NCBI RefSeq assembly: GCF_963677075.1
Contig: NZ_OY781873.1
Span: 2,257,715-2,321,714, forward strand
Reading direction: 5' to 3'
Origin: an uncultured Sphaerochaeta sp.
GTDB taxonomy: Bacteria; Spirochaetota; Spirochaetia; Sphaerochaetales; Sphaerochaetaceae
DNA length: 64,000 nucleotides
Under the pieces are notes generated by a model that was not told the origin of the DNA, did no database searches, and was given only the letters and a program-made list of their open reading frames with translations. Made by a program: the position numbers and the translations under genes. Of this stretch, positions 53,042 through 61,297 are shown piece by piece (position 1 is the first letter of the stretch; every line of letters starts with the position of its first letter).

Positions 53042-53818
53042 TCAGTCTTTCCAGGGGAAAATCATATTCTTCAAGGAACGGTGTCCAACACTCTCGCGTT
53101 CTTCATAAAGCAGTTCATCCCAAGGGATATGCTTCCTGTCAGCCTCCGGTTCCTCTTCAAGATAGTCATACTTGTACATCATCAGTTTGACGGCATCACT
53201 GCTGGCAAGCAACATGCCGGTCACTCCAGGGGCTAGGCCTGCAAGGAGTGCCGATAACACAAAATTCACTATCTGGTACACAGCAAAGAACAAGGTAAAG
53301 AAGAGGTTGTCAAATACAATGAGAAAGCTCTTTTTCAGAGTCTTGATCGGACGGTCCCCAGGCATCGAACGAAAGAGTGCCCAGTAATACAGAAGGGCGA
53401 AACTCAACCCCATGAACAACCAGAAAAGTATGACACTGAGCAGAGTTCCTACCGCATTGCCATAGCTTAGGTAAAAGGGAATGACAAACAGGATGAGTGA
53501 GACATCAAGCACGGAAAGCAGCCAGTAAAAAAGGCTATGTCTCCATGAGTCCCTGATGCCATGCTTGAATCCTTCCCAGCCAGGCCGTTCATATTTTGCA
53601 TATGCCCAGGTAGAGGCTGAAGTGCCTGCTGTGAAGAAGGCAAACAGGCCTACTGAAAGAATCATGGCAACTACGGATAGCAATCCATGTATTTCCATGA
53701 GGCTCATGCTTCCCATGAAGGCAAGCAAGATCAAGAGGAACCCAAGGTTGTGGACAACCATCGAAATGAGGTTGTCCCAGCCATCGAAAAACGCTTTTTT
53801 AATGAAGAATCCAGTCAT
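53042..53818 (-). CDS. Multi-pass membrane protein, YesL/DUF624-like
   Basis: 258 residues with six or so membrane segments. The N-terminal FFIKKAFFDGWDNLISMVVHNLGFLLILLAF and the later WAYAKYERPGWEGFKHGIRDSWRHSLFYWLL fit the layout of YesL-type (DUF624) proteins, whose role is unknown and which often sit near sugar genes. A soluble C-terminal tail holds DRKHIPWDELLYEERE. The family assignment is tentative. Confidence 0.65.
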   Translation of the reverse strand: MTGFFIKKAFFDGWDNLISMVVHNLGFLLILLAFMGSMSLMEIHGLLSVVAMILSVGLFAFFTAGTSASTWAYAKYERPGWEGFKHGIRDSWRHSLFYWLLSVLDVSLILFVIPFYLSYGNAVGTLLSVILFWLFMGLSFALLYYWALFRSMPGDRPIKTLKKSFLIVFDNLFFTLFFAVYQIVNFVLSALLAGLAPGVTGMLLASSDAVKLMMYKYDYLEEEPEADRKHIPWDELLYEERESVGHRSLKNMIFPWKD

Positions 53819-53859
53819 GCTACAAGAGTACTCATACGATTGCAGGAAAGCAAGAGGTT

Positions 53860-54699
53860 TTAGAAGGAGGTTTCATCCGGATTCTGCGTTGGTCCACAGA
53901 TATTCTCCATTTCATCGAGCCTTGCCATTTGTTCTTCATTCAACGTGAAATCAAAGATATCCTTGTTCTGGAGAATAGAGGAAGGTGTAACTGATTTGGG
54001 AAGCACTACATGCCCCTTCTGGATATCATAACGAAGACATACCTGAGCGGGACTCTTCCCTACCTCTTCAGCAATGCTCTTGATCAGGGGACTACTAAGC
54101 AGGCCTCCTGTGCCTAATGGACTATATGCTTCCAGAACCATCTGCTTGTCCTTGCAATATCGGACCAATCTCTCCTGTTGTTCACCAGCATAGAGCCGGA
54201 TCTGATTGACCTGCGGCTTGATCTCAGCTCTCTCGAGCAAGGATTCAATATGATGTTCACGGAAGTTGCTGATACCGATACTCTTGATCAGGCCTTGCCC
54301 GACAAACTCCTCCATGGCCTTCCAACTCCCCCTATTGGCGTCCTGCCAATGTGAGCGAGATGCAATGGGATTAGGCCAATGGATCAAATAGAGGTCAATG
54401 TAGTCTGTATCCAGTTTTCTCAAGCTTTCCAGAAATGCTTCCTTAGTCTGTTCATAGCCATGATCATTGTTATGTAGCTTGGTGGTTAGGAAAATCTCCT
54501 CCCGTTCAATCCCACTCTCTCGTATGGCGCGTCCAACACTCGCCTCATTGCCATAGGCAGCTGCAGTATCTATATGACGATACCCAACCTCCAATGCATA
54601 GCGAACACTCACATATGCTGCTTTTCCTTCAGGGATCTGCCAAGTGCCAAATCCAAGTTGCGGAATCTCATGATTGTTGTTCATCGTAACTGTCTGCAT
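53860..54699 (-). CDS. Aldo/keto reductase
   Basis: NADPH-dependent carbonyl reductase of the bacterial AKR5-like group, 279 residues from ATG 54699, which has a strong AGGAGGTG site; the longer frame is spurious. The catalytic tetrad is visible: D and Y in HIDTAAAYGNE, K in LTTKLHN, H in LIHWPNP. GISNFREHHIE and the phosphate-binding LPKSVTPSSI are conserved. Typical substrates are aldehydes and keto-sugars such as 2,5-diketo-gluconate; the true one is unknown. Confidence 0.94.
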   Translation of the reverse strand: MQTVTMNNNHEIPQLGFGTWQIPEGKAAYVSVRYALEVGYRHIDTAAAYGNEASVGRAIRESGIEREEIFLTTKLHNNDHGYEQTKEAFLESLRKLDTDYIDLYLIHWPNPIASRSHWQDANRGSWKAMEEFVGQGLIKSIGISNFREHHIESLLERAEIKPQVNQIRLYAGEQQERLVRYCKDKQMVLEAYSPLGTGGLLSSPLIKSIAEEVGKSPAQVCLRYDIQKGHVVLPKSVTPSSILQNKDIFDFTLNEEQMARLDEMENICGPTQNPDETSF

Positions 54700-54710
54700 A
54701 GCACCTCCTG

Positions 54711-54932
54711 TTAATTCAAGAAGAAGTCCAAAATATTCCATCCTGTCTGTTCATTTTGTTTGAACAATTCAGTGTACCCACAATTGGTACAAGTGACGGT
54801 GATGAACCGTTTGTTTTGGACATCGAAAATCTTGGCGAAATTGCCACCCGTTGCCTGGAACCGGTCGCTCTCATAATGAGTGCCGCCACATTTTGGACAT
54901 ATATATCGTTTCTTATCCATGAACTTAAGCAT
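54711..54932 (-). CDS. Small zinc-ribbon protein
   Basis: About 73 residues. Two CxxC pairs, ICPKCGG and CTNCG, frame a beta-rich core (FAKIFDVQNKRFITVTC), as in nucleic-acid-binding zinc ribbons. It ends with the hydrophobic NILDFFLN. Start uncertain among ATG 54953, 54932 and 54920. The family is widespread and uncharacterised. Lies 11 bp before the aldo/keto reductase gene on the same strand. Confidence 0.78.
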   Translation of the reverse strand: MLKFMDKKRYICPKCGGTHYESDRFQATGGNFAKIFDVQNKRFITVTCTNCGYTELFKQNEQTGWNILDFFLN

Positions 54933-54971
54933 ATCATGGTTTTCCCCAACCAAAAAGTGACAAAAACCCTC

Positions 54972-55001
54972 TTGACTAACTGTTTGGGCATTGGCTATAG
55001 T
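54972..55001 (+). promoter_or_regulatory. Promoter of tRNA-Met
   Basis: TTGACT (54972-54977), an 18-base spacer, TATAGT (54996-55001), 14 bases before the tRNA 5' end. Confidence 0.75.
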
Positions 55002-55015
55002 GTGGGAGTTGTTAC

Positions 55016-55088
55016 GGCGGCATAGCTCAGTTGGTAGAGCAAACGGCTCATATCCGTTCGGTCAGGGGTCCGAGTCCCTTTGCCGCTA
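55016..55088 (+). tRNA. tRNA-Met (anticodon CAT)
   Basis: Full cloverleaf: acceptor GGCGGCA/TGCCGCT with a G-T first pair, D stem GCTC/GAGC, anticodon stem AACGG/CCGTT with loop CTCATAT (CAT), variable CGGTC, T stem AGGGG/CCCTT with loop TCCGAGT. CCA not encoded. The paired position 1-72 argues for elongator rather than initiator Met; the lysidine-modified Ile-2 type is not fully excluded. Confidence 0.93.
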
Positions 55089-55091
55089 TAG

Positions 55092-55120
55092 AGACCTCCT
55101 TGGAATTACCAGGGAGGTCT
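55092..55120 (+). terminator. Terminator between tRNA-Met and the GH4 gene
   Basis: A 12-bp stem (agacctccttgg with ccagggaggtct, one G-T pair in RNA), 5-base loop, then tgttatttc. It ends the tRNA transcript and lies 8 bp from the end of the convergent GH4 gene, which it may also serve. Confidence 0.75.
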
Positions 55121-55127
55121 TGTTATT

Positions 55128-56486
55128 TCAACGCAAATACCCCAACCACTTACACTGACGCTCTATCATCACATCAACAAGCTCAGGAATATTTCTCATG
55201 GTATGTACCACTGGATTGGCCAGCAAGGCTTGGATTACATACTCCTTCTTTCCTTGCAGCACAGCCTCAGCTGTCAGGTCATATACACCACAGTAGTTTC
55301 TCAGGAGGGCGGCGAACCCTTTGGGGAAACTGTCAAAAGCAACACCTTTCATGCCCTTGCTGTATACTTTCGCCGGCACCTCAACTGCAATCCAAGGGGG
55401 AAGATCTTTAATCAATCCATTATTCAGTATGTTTACAGCCAGTTCCTCATATCCGCTATTCTCTTCAATGCCTTCAAGGATATAGACCAAACGTTCGGTT
55501 ACTTTCAGTTCAATCTTTGGTTCCAAACGCGATAGCATCTTTTGATATAAGAAATAAAAATCCTTTATCCCCTTATGGTCAACAACCTCTTGTGCCCAAC
55601 TGATATACTCCCCAAAATGACTGTCAACAGTGATTGGCAACAAGTGGTAATGATCGAGAATTTCCTTGAACAGTGTCCTATCCGCCCAGGGCTTCTTGCT
55701 TCTGGTTCCCTCTGGTAGTGGACGATGAGTGGATCCCTCTGTGATGAACGCCTCTCCATGCTGCTGCATGTAGGAGAGAATATCGGAGTACCCTGGTTCT
55801 TTTTCAAAGAAGGCAGGAGCTCTGTTCAGAATATCTGGATAGGCATCCTTGCCGCTGTCCCGGTAGTACGCTTCCAGAAGCACGCTGAAATGATTCAAAC
55901 CAGCACTCCGGGTTTGCAGATTGGAGAATGGCGTTTCAAGAATTGAGGGGAGATACCGTTCCAGTGATGCAATCTCATGGCAGATTCCCACGAATTTGAG
56001 CGATGGATACTTCCTGAGCACAGTCGTGACTATGGAGGTCATTGGGTTGGAATAGTTGAAAATCCAGGCATCTGGACAGAGAGAAACTACATCTTCACAG
56101 ATTTCCATGATGACAGGAATAATCCTCAATGAATGGAATACCCCTCCAGGTCCACCATTCTCCCCATACACCTGGGCAATGCCGTACTGTTGGGCTATGG
56201 TCCAATCCTCATCCCAGAGCTGAAAACGATTTCCCACTTCGATGGAAATGACCACTACATCACAACCCTGCAGTGCTTTCTTGCGGTCAGTGGTTGCCTC
56301 AATGGTAAAAGGGAGATTATTCTCTTCGACAAATGCTGTGGCCTTGCCATACACGGACTGCAATGCCTGGTCATTGATATCCACCAAGCTGATGGTGCTT
56401 CCCACCAATGTTTTACTTTGCATAATATCGCCAAGGGTACCAAGCCCAAACTGTGCACTACCTGCCCCAATAAGAACGATCTTCAT
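55128..56486 (-). CDS. GH4 alpha-glycosidase (alpha-galactosidase/alpha-glucosidase type)
   Basis: NAD+- and metal-dependent glycosidase that works by oxidation and elimination. 452 residues: N-terminal NAD motif IGAGSAQFG (6-14), NYSNPM (144-149), metal ligands C169 (GICHE) and H199 (LNHF). It has the length and GENGGPGG loop of the MelA/AglA branch rather than the phospho-glycosidases. Cytoplasmic. No transporter is adjacent. ATG 56486 is preceded by a GAGG-type site. Sugar specificity cannot be fixed from the motif alone. Confidence 0.93.
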   Translation of the reverse strand: MKIVLIGAGSAQFGLGTLGDIMQSKTLVGSTISLVDINDQALQSVYGKATAFVEENNLPFTIEATTDRKKALQGCDVVVISIEVGNRFQLWDEDWTIAQQYGIAQVYGENGGPGGVFHSLRIIPVIMEICEDVVSLCPDAWIFNYSNPMTSIVTTVLRKYPSLKFVGICHEIASLERYLPSILETPFSNLQTRSAGLNHFSVLLEAYYRDSGKDAYPDILNRAPAFFEKEPGYSDILSYMQQHGEAFITEGSTHRPLPEGTRSKKPWADRTLFKEILDHYHLLPITVDSHFGEYISWAQEVVDHKGIKDFYFLYQKMLSRLEPKIELKVTERLVYILEGIEENSGYEELAVNILNNGLIKDLPPWIAVEVPAKVYSKGMKGVAFDSFPKGFAALLRNYCGVYDLTAEAVLQGKKEYVIQALLANPVVHTMRNIPELVDVMIERQCKWLGYLR

Positions 56487-56559
56487 GATTATCTCCTCAC
56501 AACACTATACTATGCTTTTTTCTGGCTACAAAGACTTTGTTTCATAGTATACTGTCTGC

Positions 56560-57075
56560 ATGAGACTCTTTTATGCACTGCTCTTTCCTGAGAGCACTTT
56601 GCTACAGCTTACATCCATCCAGAACACCATTGTTCCTTATCTCTCTAAAGGAAAACCAACGAGCAAAGGGAATCTCCATCTCACCCTCGCTTTTCTCGGA
56701 GAGCAGGACGAGAAGATCCTACCTTTGCTTAGTGATATCCTTGAGGCAATGCCTAAAAGAAAGATGGAAGTCCTGTTCAATCATGTAGGGACATTTCCCA
56801 AACAGGAAGGTGACATCATCTACAGTGGAATAGCCCATCATACAGGATTGTTTCAATTACAGAAAACACTTGTTGCCCTGTTGCAAGAGTATCATGTGGT
56901 CTTCAAAGATACCCGTTTTAAAGCACATATTACGCTCTTTCGAAGAGCGAGGTATACAGAGCTTCCCGAGATTGCATGTTTTACCAGCAAGGCAAAAAGT
57001 ATTGCCCTGATGCAGTCCCACCGCGTACAAGGAATCCTTACCTACACTCCTCTCATTTCTAAAACAATACAATAA
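56560..57075 (+). CDS. thpR: RNA 2',3'-cyclic phosphodiesterase (2H family)
   Basis: 2H phosphoesterase, also called 2'-5' RNA ligase, 171 residues. The two HxTx motifs are HLTL (LHLTLAFLG, near residue 46) and HITL (AHITLFRRAR, near 126). FYALLFP at the start is typical. ATG 56560 has no ribosome site. A TATACT hexamer ends six bases before the ATG, so the transcript may start at the ATG itself (leaderless). Confidence 0.93.
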   Translation: MRLFYALLFPESTLLQLTSIQNTIVPYLSKGKPTSKGNLHLTLAFLGEQDEKILPLLSDILEAMPKRKMEVLFNHVGTFPKQEGDIIYSGIAHHTGLFQLQKTLVALLQEYHVVFKDTRFKAHITLFRRARYTELPEIACFTSKAKSIALMQSHRVQGILTYTPLISKTIQ

Positions 57076-57131
57076 ATACAGTTGTATTTTAGCTCATTGC
57101 AAACTATTCCCTTCCATGGTACCCTCCACAC

Positions 57132-57908
57132 ATGGATACATATGTTGAGCACAATGCACGAGCCTGGGATAGTGAAGTTGAAAAACACACTATTTGGACA
57201 GATGGTTGCACTGAAGAACAGATAGAGAAAGCACGCAGAGGGGAATTGGATATGGTTCTCTCTCCGTTCAAGCAGGTCCCTCCTTCCTGGGTTAGTGATG
57301 TAAAAGGGAGAAAGATCCTTGCCCTTGCCTGTGGTGGTGGACAGCAAGCGGTTCTCCTTGCCCTCGCTGGCGCTGAGGTTATCCTGTATGATATTTCGGA
57401 AAAACAACTCGCACAGGATGCCTCCTATGCTGAGCGACTCCAACTGGAAATGGAATTCGTCAAGGGAGATATGCGTGACCTCTCCTGTTTTGCAGACTCT
57501 ACATTTGACCTGATATACAACCCAACCTCCACATGTTTCATTGATGAAGTACACAGCATGTATCATCACTGCTACAGAATCTTGAAGAAAGGTGGGAGAT
57601 TGCTTACCAGCATCACCAACCCGGTGCTCTATCTCTTTGACGAAAAGAAAGCCTTGAGAAACCACCTCCATGTGAAATACACCATCCCCTACTCTGACCT
57701 AAAAAGCCTTGGGAAAAAGGAGTTGGAAAAGCGAATGAGAAAACATGATACCATTGAATTTTCCCATACCTTGCAAGACTTGCTTGGGGGGCTTACGGAC
57801 TCTGGGTTTCATATAACTGGTATCTACACCGATACTGCAGGATTCATGATGATCGACAGTTATATCCATGACTGCTATCTTGCAGTTCGTGCAGAGAAGA
57901 GCTTGTAG
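57132..57908 (+). CDS. Class I SAM-dependent methyltransferase
   Basis: 258 residues. Motif I is ILALACGGGQQAVLLALAGAEVILYDIS (about 60-87), followed by the acidic loop after motif I, KGDMRDLSCFADSTFDLIYNPTST (motif post-II region), and HHCYRILKKGGRLLTSI. The set is that of the UbiE-like/type 11 class. Substrate unknown. No clear ribosome site lies before ATG 57132. It sits in a run of short plus-strand genes (thpR, this, TPR). Confidence 0.9.
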   Translation: MDTYVEHNARAWDSEVEKHTIWTDGCTEEQIEKARRGELDMVLSPFKQVPPSWVSDVKGRKILALACGGGQQAVLLALAGAEVILYDISEKQLAQDASYAERLQLEMEFVKGDMRDLSCFADSTFDLIYNPTSTCFIDEVHSMYHHCYRILKKGGRLLTSITNPVLYLFDEKKALRNHLHVKYTIPYSDLKSLGKKELEKRMRKHDTIEFSHTLQDLLGGLTDSGFHITGIYTDTAGFMMIDSYIHDCYLAVRAEKSL

Positions 57909-57938
57909 GGTACAAACCCATCTGTGTATACTAAGGAT

Positions 57939-58766
57939 ATGGAAAACTATTTTGCACGATTACTACTCTCCAGTGAACTTGATGACCCGCTCTACTTTGC
58001 ACGGGTACATCAGAATATTGCCGATCTGGAGAAGAAGCGAGTAGCTCACTTCAACGAATATGGCCCCATGAATCAAGAATATGTACTCCTGATGGGGGAT
58101 TTGAACATGGCCTACTACCGTGCAGGAGAGACCCATAAAGAGTTGGAGGTTGCTCAACAGATTTATCAGACAAGTCAGATCCTTCATGGTGATGATGATG
58201 AATCAACCATAGAGGCCATGATCGCCTTAGGCAACTCATATCTTGATGATGGACAAAGCGCTGAGGCACAATCCATTGTTGAGGATCTGCTTAATCGTGA
58301 TTACACCAAAGAGAATGGCCCCTCCTATGATCTCTATATCGATTCACTCTGCCTACAGGCAGACATCTACCATATCCAAAAGAAGTTTGATGAGGAGCTT
58401 CTGCTCCGTCAGCAGGTACTCACCATCCTTACCTCATTCCAAGGATCTACGAGCAGTCAGAGTATCATGGCTCGCTGTGCACTTGGGGTATGCCTTGAGA
58501 GGAGATACGCCTGGAGAGAAGCCCTTGAACAGTACAGGATTATCCGGTCCTACCTTGATATAGAATCGGATTTTGCCTCTGAAGCAGAGAAAATTGGACT
58601 GCTTGTTCATATTGCGCGCTGCTATCGCAAGCTCGGTGAAGTTGAGGATGCAAGGACTCTCTACCGGTGGGCTCACCGTAAAGCCCACGTCTATTTTGGT
58701 CCTGCCTCTCCATTGGCTTTGAAAATGCAACGGCTTCTCAAGGCAGCTGAGCACAACAACCGATAA
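57939..58766 (+). CDS. Tetratricopeptide-repeat protein
   Basis: 275 residues from ATG 57939 (MENYFARLLLSSELDDP). It is all-helical with six or more TPR-like pairs: YVLLMGDLNMAYYRAGETHKELEV, ALGNSYLDDGQSAEAQSIVEDLL, ARCYRKLGEVEDARTLYRWA. No signal peptide or enzyme domain. Probably a protein-interaction scaffold. TATACT lies six bases upstream of the ATG, which again suggests a leaderless transcript; GTG 57924 is an alternative start. Confidence 0.82.
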   Translation: MENYFARLLLSSELDDPLYFARVHQNIADLEKKRVAHFNEYGPMNQEYVLLMGDLNMAYYRAGETHKELEVAQQIYQTSQILHGDDDESTIEAMIALGNSYLDDGQSAEAQSIVEDLLNRDYTKENGPSYDLYIDSLCLQADIYHIQKKFDEELLLRQQVLTILTSFQGSTSSQSIMARCALGVCLERRYAWREALEQYRIIRSYLDIESDFASEAEKIGLLVHIARCYRKLGEVEDARTLYRWAHRKAHVYFGPASPLALKMQRLLKAAEHNNR

Positions 58767-58871
58767 TCTCATTCTTGACATGCTTCCCTACAATAGTGTA
58801 GTACTTATCATAAGTGTTAGCAACGTCTAACCCTTATAAAATAACTAGTAATAAGCTCCGATGGAGGAACT

Positions 58872-59316
58872 ATGAAACGTATTGCAATTGTATATTACAG
58901 TGGAACGGGAAATACCGAAGCCTTGGCTCAAGCGGTGGCAAAAGGTGCCAAGGAAGCCGGTGCAGAAATAAAGGTGATCAAGGCCGGTCTCTTCTCTGAA
59001 GGCCGGTCTCTTCTCTGCCGATTTGCTTGATAGCTATAATGCGGTAGCTTTTGGGTGTCCTGCAATGGGCTCTGAAAGCTTGGAGGATGAAGTATTCGAA
59101 CCAATGTTCAATGCACTCCTTCCCCATCTAGAAGGAAAACCGGTTGGGCTCTTCGGCTCATACGGATGGGGAGATGGAGAGTGGATGGAAGACTGGGCTG
59201 AAGTCACCAAGGAAGCAGGAGCAGTATTGGTTGCCGATCCTGTTATCGCCTTGGACACCCCTGAAGAAGAAGCGTTGAATGCAGCCTTTTCACTGGGAAC
59301 AGCGCTTGCTGGCTAA
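58872..59316 (+). pseudogene. Flavodoxin, broken by a 19-bp tandem duplication
   Basis: Short-chain flavodoxin, an FMN electron carrier. ATG 58872 has GGAGG upstream; the N-terminal phosphate loop YSGTGNTEALA is intact. At 58980-59017 a 19-bp unit occurs twice in tandem, shifting the frame so that the product stops after about 50 residues. Removing one copy gives a continuous 141-residue protein that runs on as ADLLDSYNAVAFGCPAMG and later SYGWGDGEWM (the FMN-stacking loop), ending at 59316. The rest looks free of damage, so the event is recent or reversible, or an assembly fault. Confidence 0.9.
58980..59017 (+). repeat. 19-bp perfect tandem duplication in the flavodoxin gene
   Basis: The unit aaggccggtctcttctctg occupies 58980-58998 and again 58999-59017 with no mismatch. 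Nineteen is not a multiple of three, so the reading frame is lost. Confidence 0.97.
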
Positions 59317-60168
59317 TCCCATCAGGAAATACGTAAGCTTGCTTGCAGTATAGGAGGGGTGATGTAAGGCATTGGGAGCCAATTCCACTACATCGCATCC
59401 AATAATCGTCCTATCCTTGGTAAGAACGGTTAGTAACGTAATTGCATCCCACCATGAGAGTCCACCTGGATCGGGGGTTCCGGTGGCACTCATCAACCCA
59501 CAATCGAATGCATCGACATCGAAGGTAATGTATAGTTTTTTTGGAAAAGAAGACGGAAGGTCAAGTGCTTCCAATGAGTGCAAATTCTTTTGGCTATACA
59601 GGAACGATGCATCATAGTGGCCAACATCATAGCGTTCACGTGCTTCAAGGTCTTCCTCACTATAATTCCGTATCCCTACCTGAAAAAGTGGGATGCCTGC
59701 CTCTACGGCACGTCTCATGACCGATGCATGGCTCAGTTTACTACCTTCATAGGCATCTCTCAGGTCCATGTGTGCATCGAATTGTAGGATACCGACCTCC
59801 CCTTGGGGAAATCGGTCCCTCAAGAGAGGGATTGCAGCATTGGTAACTGAATGCTCACCCCCGAGAAGTACAGGGATGGAGCCATGGTCATACGCTTGGA
59901 GGATAGCTTCAGCAGCGGCTGCTATCGCTTGTTCAACCATACCTTCTGTTCCAAGCGGTTCCCTGGTATGAATTCCCAAGGCACCGGGATTCCCGAATCC
60001 CTCAACAAGTTGTTCAAGTTGGGAAGAAGCTTCTATGATGGCCTCTGGTCCATCCGCTGTGCCTCCCATGTAGGAGACTGTATCCTCCAAGGGAAAAGGG
60101 ATTACATAAAATCGTGCTGTTTCCTTGTCACAGTTGGGAAACTCTGAATCTAAAAACCAGTGTTCCAT
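59290..60168 (-). CDS. speB: Agmatinase-type ureohydrolase
   Basis: Hydrolyses agmatine to putrescine and urea. 292 residues from ATG 60168 behind AGGAG; the upstream extension is spurious. Metal ligands: H106 (GGEHSVT), D131, H133 and D135 (FDAHMD), D217 and D219 (FDVDAFD). Family length and GTPDPGGLSWW fit agmatinase more than arginase. Last gene of the polyamine cluster, 11 bp after nspC. Convergent 27-bp overlap with the flavodoxin gene. Confidence 0.93.
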   Translation of the reverse strand: MEHWFLDSEFPNCDKETARFYVIPFPLEDTVSYMGGTADGPEAIIEASSQLEQLVEGFGNPGALGIHTREPLGTEGMVEQAIAAAAEAILQAYDHGSIPVLLGGEHSVTNAAIPLLRDRFPQGEVGILQFDAHMDLRDAYEGSKLSHASVMRRAVEAGIPLFQVGIRNYSEEDLEARERYDVGHYDASFLYSQKNLHSLEALDLPSSFPKKLYITFDVDAFDCGLMSATGTPDPGGLSWWDAITLLTVLTKDRTIIGCDVVELAPNALHHPSYTASKLTYFLMGLASKRCSQ

Positions 60169-60178
60169 TCTCTCTCTC

Positions 60179-61294
60179 CTACGACAAGCGTCGTTGATAA
60201 TCATCAAATCCGAAGGTTTTCACCACTGTATAGGTATTATCGCGATAGATGCCGATATCCGGTAAGGCGATACCATTGAACATGGTGGTCTTGACCATGG
60301 TGTAGTGCATCATGTCACAAAGTACCAGATGGTCCCCAATCTTAGGTGCTTTCTCAAAGGTGTAACTACCCACCCAGTCCCCTGCCAAGCAGGATGATCC
60401 ACCAAGACGGTAGACACCATTCTCTTCCAGTTGCGCTCCGATTACATTTGGGGAGTACGGCATTTCCAGACAGTCCGGCATATGGGCAGCAAAGGAGGCG
60501 TCGATCATCAGTGTCTTGATACCACCATTATCAACAATATCAAGAATTTCGGTTACCAGATACCCAGTTTCCCAAACAAAGGCTGCACCAGGTTCCAATA
60601 TAAGTTTAATGTGGGGATATCGATCGTGGAAATCCATGATCGTCTTCCTGAAAAGATCCAGGTCATACCCTTTTCTGGTTACCAGGTGTCCACCACCAAG
60701 ATTCAACCACTCTATATCACCAAGTAAATGCCCCCAATGCTTTTCGATTGATGAGAGCGTATGGGCCAGCTCTTGGGCACCACTCTCGCAGAGGTTGTGG
60801 GAGTGCAATCCACTCACCCCCTCTGGGAGTTGTGGAAGATCCTTGGGAAGTATACCCAAACGGCTCCCGTAGCTACAGGGATCATACAAGGCAGTAGAGA
60901 CTGTCGAGTACATGGCATTGATGCGAAGTCCCAATTGAGCATTGCTACTTCTGTCACGATATGTTTCCAGCTGGGAAACAGAGTTGAACGTAATGTGTGT
61001 TGCCATCGAGGCAATGGTTTCAAATTCGTTCTTCTGATACACCGGAGCATATGCGTGGATTTCATCAAAATAGGGAGATGCAAGAAGTGCCTCATTCAGT
61101 GAGGATGCAGTTGCCCCGCTCGCAACGGAGGCCAAGTCCGGGAATACCGCGTGCATCGCAAACCCTTTAAGGGCGAAGAGGAATGAGAGGGGAAGATCCT
61201 TCTGCAACTGTTCAATGATGGAAAGGTTCTTTTTCAGAAGCTCATACTCCAACACAAAGGCTGGAGTATGGCTAATCTTTTTCAAATCGATCAT
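60179..61294 (-). CDS. nspC: Carboxynorspermidine/carboxyspermidine decarboxylase
   Basis: PLP enzyme of the alanine racemase-like fold, 371 residues. The PLP lysine is K43 (FALKGF), and LHSHNLCESG and WLNLGGGHLVTRKGYD, LEPGAAFVWETGYLVTEILD and SCLAGDW follow. Decarboxylates carboxyspermidine to spermidine. Its stop is 11 bp before speB, and it begins 4 bp after the dehydrogenase gene, so the four genes are one transcript. Confidence 0.95.
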   Translation of the reverse strand: MIDLKKISHTPAFVLEYELLKKNLSIIEQLQKDLPLSFLFALKGFAMHAVFPDLASVASGATASSLNEALLASPYFDEIHAYAPVYQKNEFETIASMATHITFNSVSQLETYRDRSSNAQLGLRINAMYSTVSTALYDPCSYGSRLGILPKDLPQLPEGVSGLHSHNLCESGAQELAHTLSSIEKHWGHLLGDIEWLNLGGGHLVTRKGYDLDLFRKTIMDFHDRYPHIKLILEPGAAFVWETGYLVTEILDIVDNGGIKTLMIDASFAAHMPDCLEMPYSPNVIGAQLEENGVYRLGGSSCLAGDWVGSYTFEKAPKIGDHLVLCDMMHYTMVKTTMFNGIALPDIGIYRDNTYTVVKTFGFDDYQRRLS

Positions 61295-61297
61295 GAG

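Noticed and set aside
57042..57671. 209-residue minus-strand frame
   Set aside because: Antisense to the SAM methyltransferase gene and lacks any recognisable motif.
58810..58837. Inverted repeat ataagtgttag / ctaacccttat before the flavodoxin gene
   Set aside because: One mismatch, no T-run and no neighbouring regulator; too weak to call an operator or terminator.
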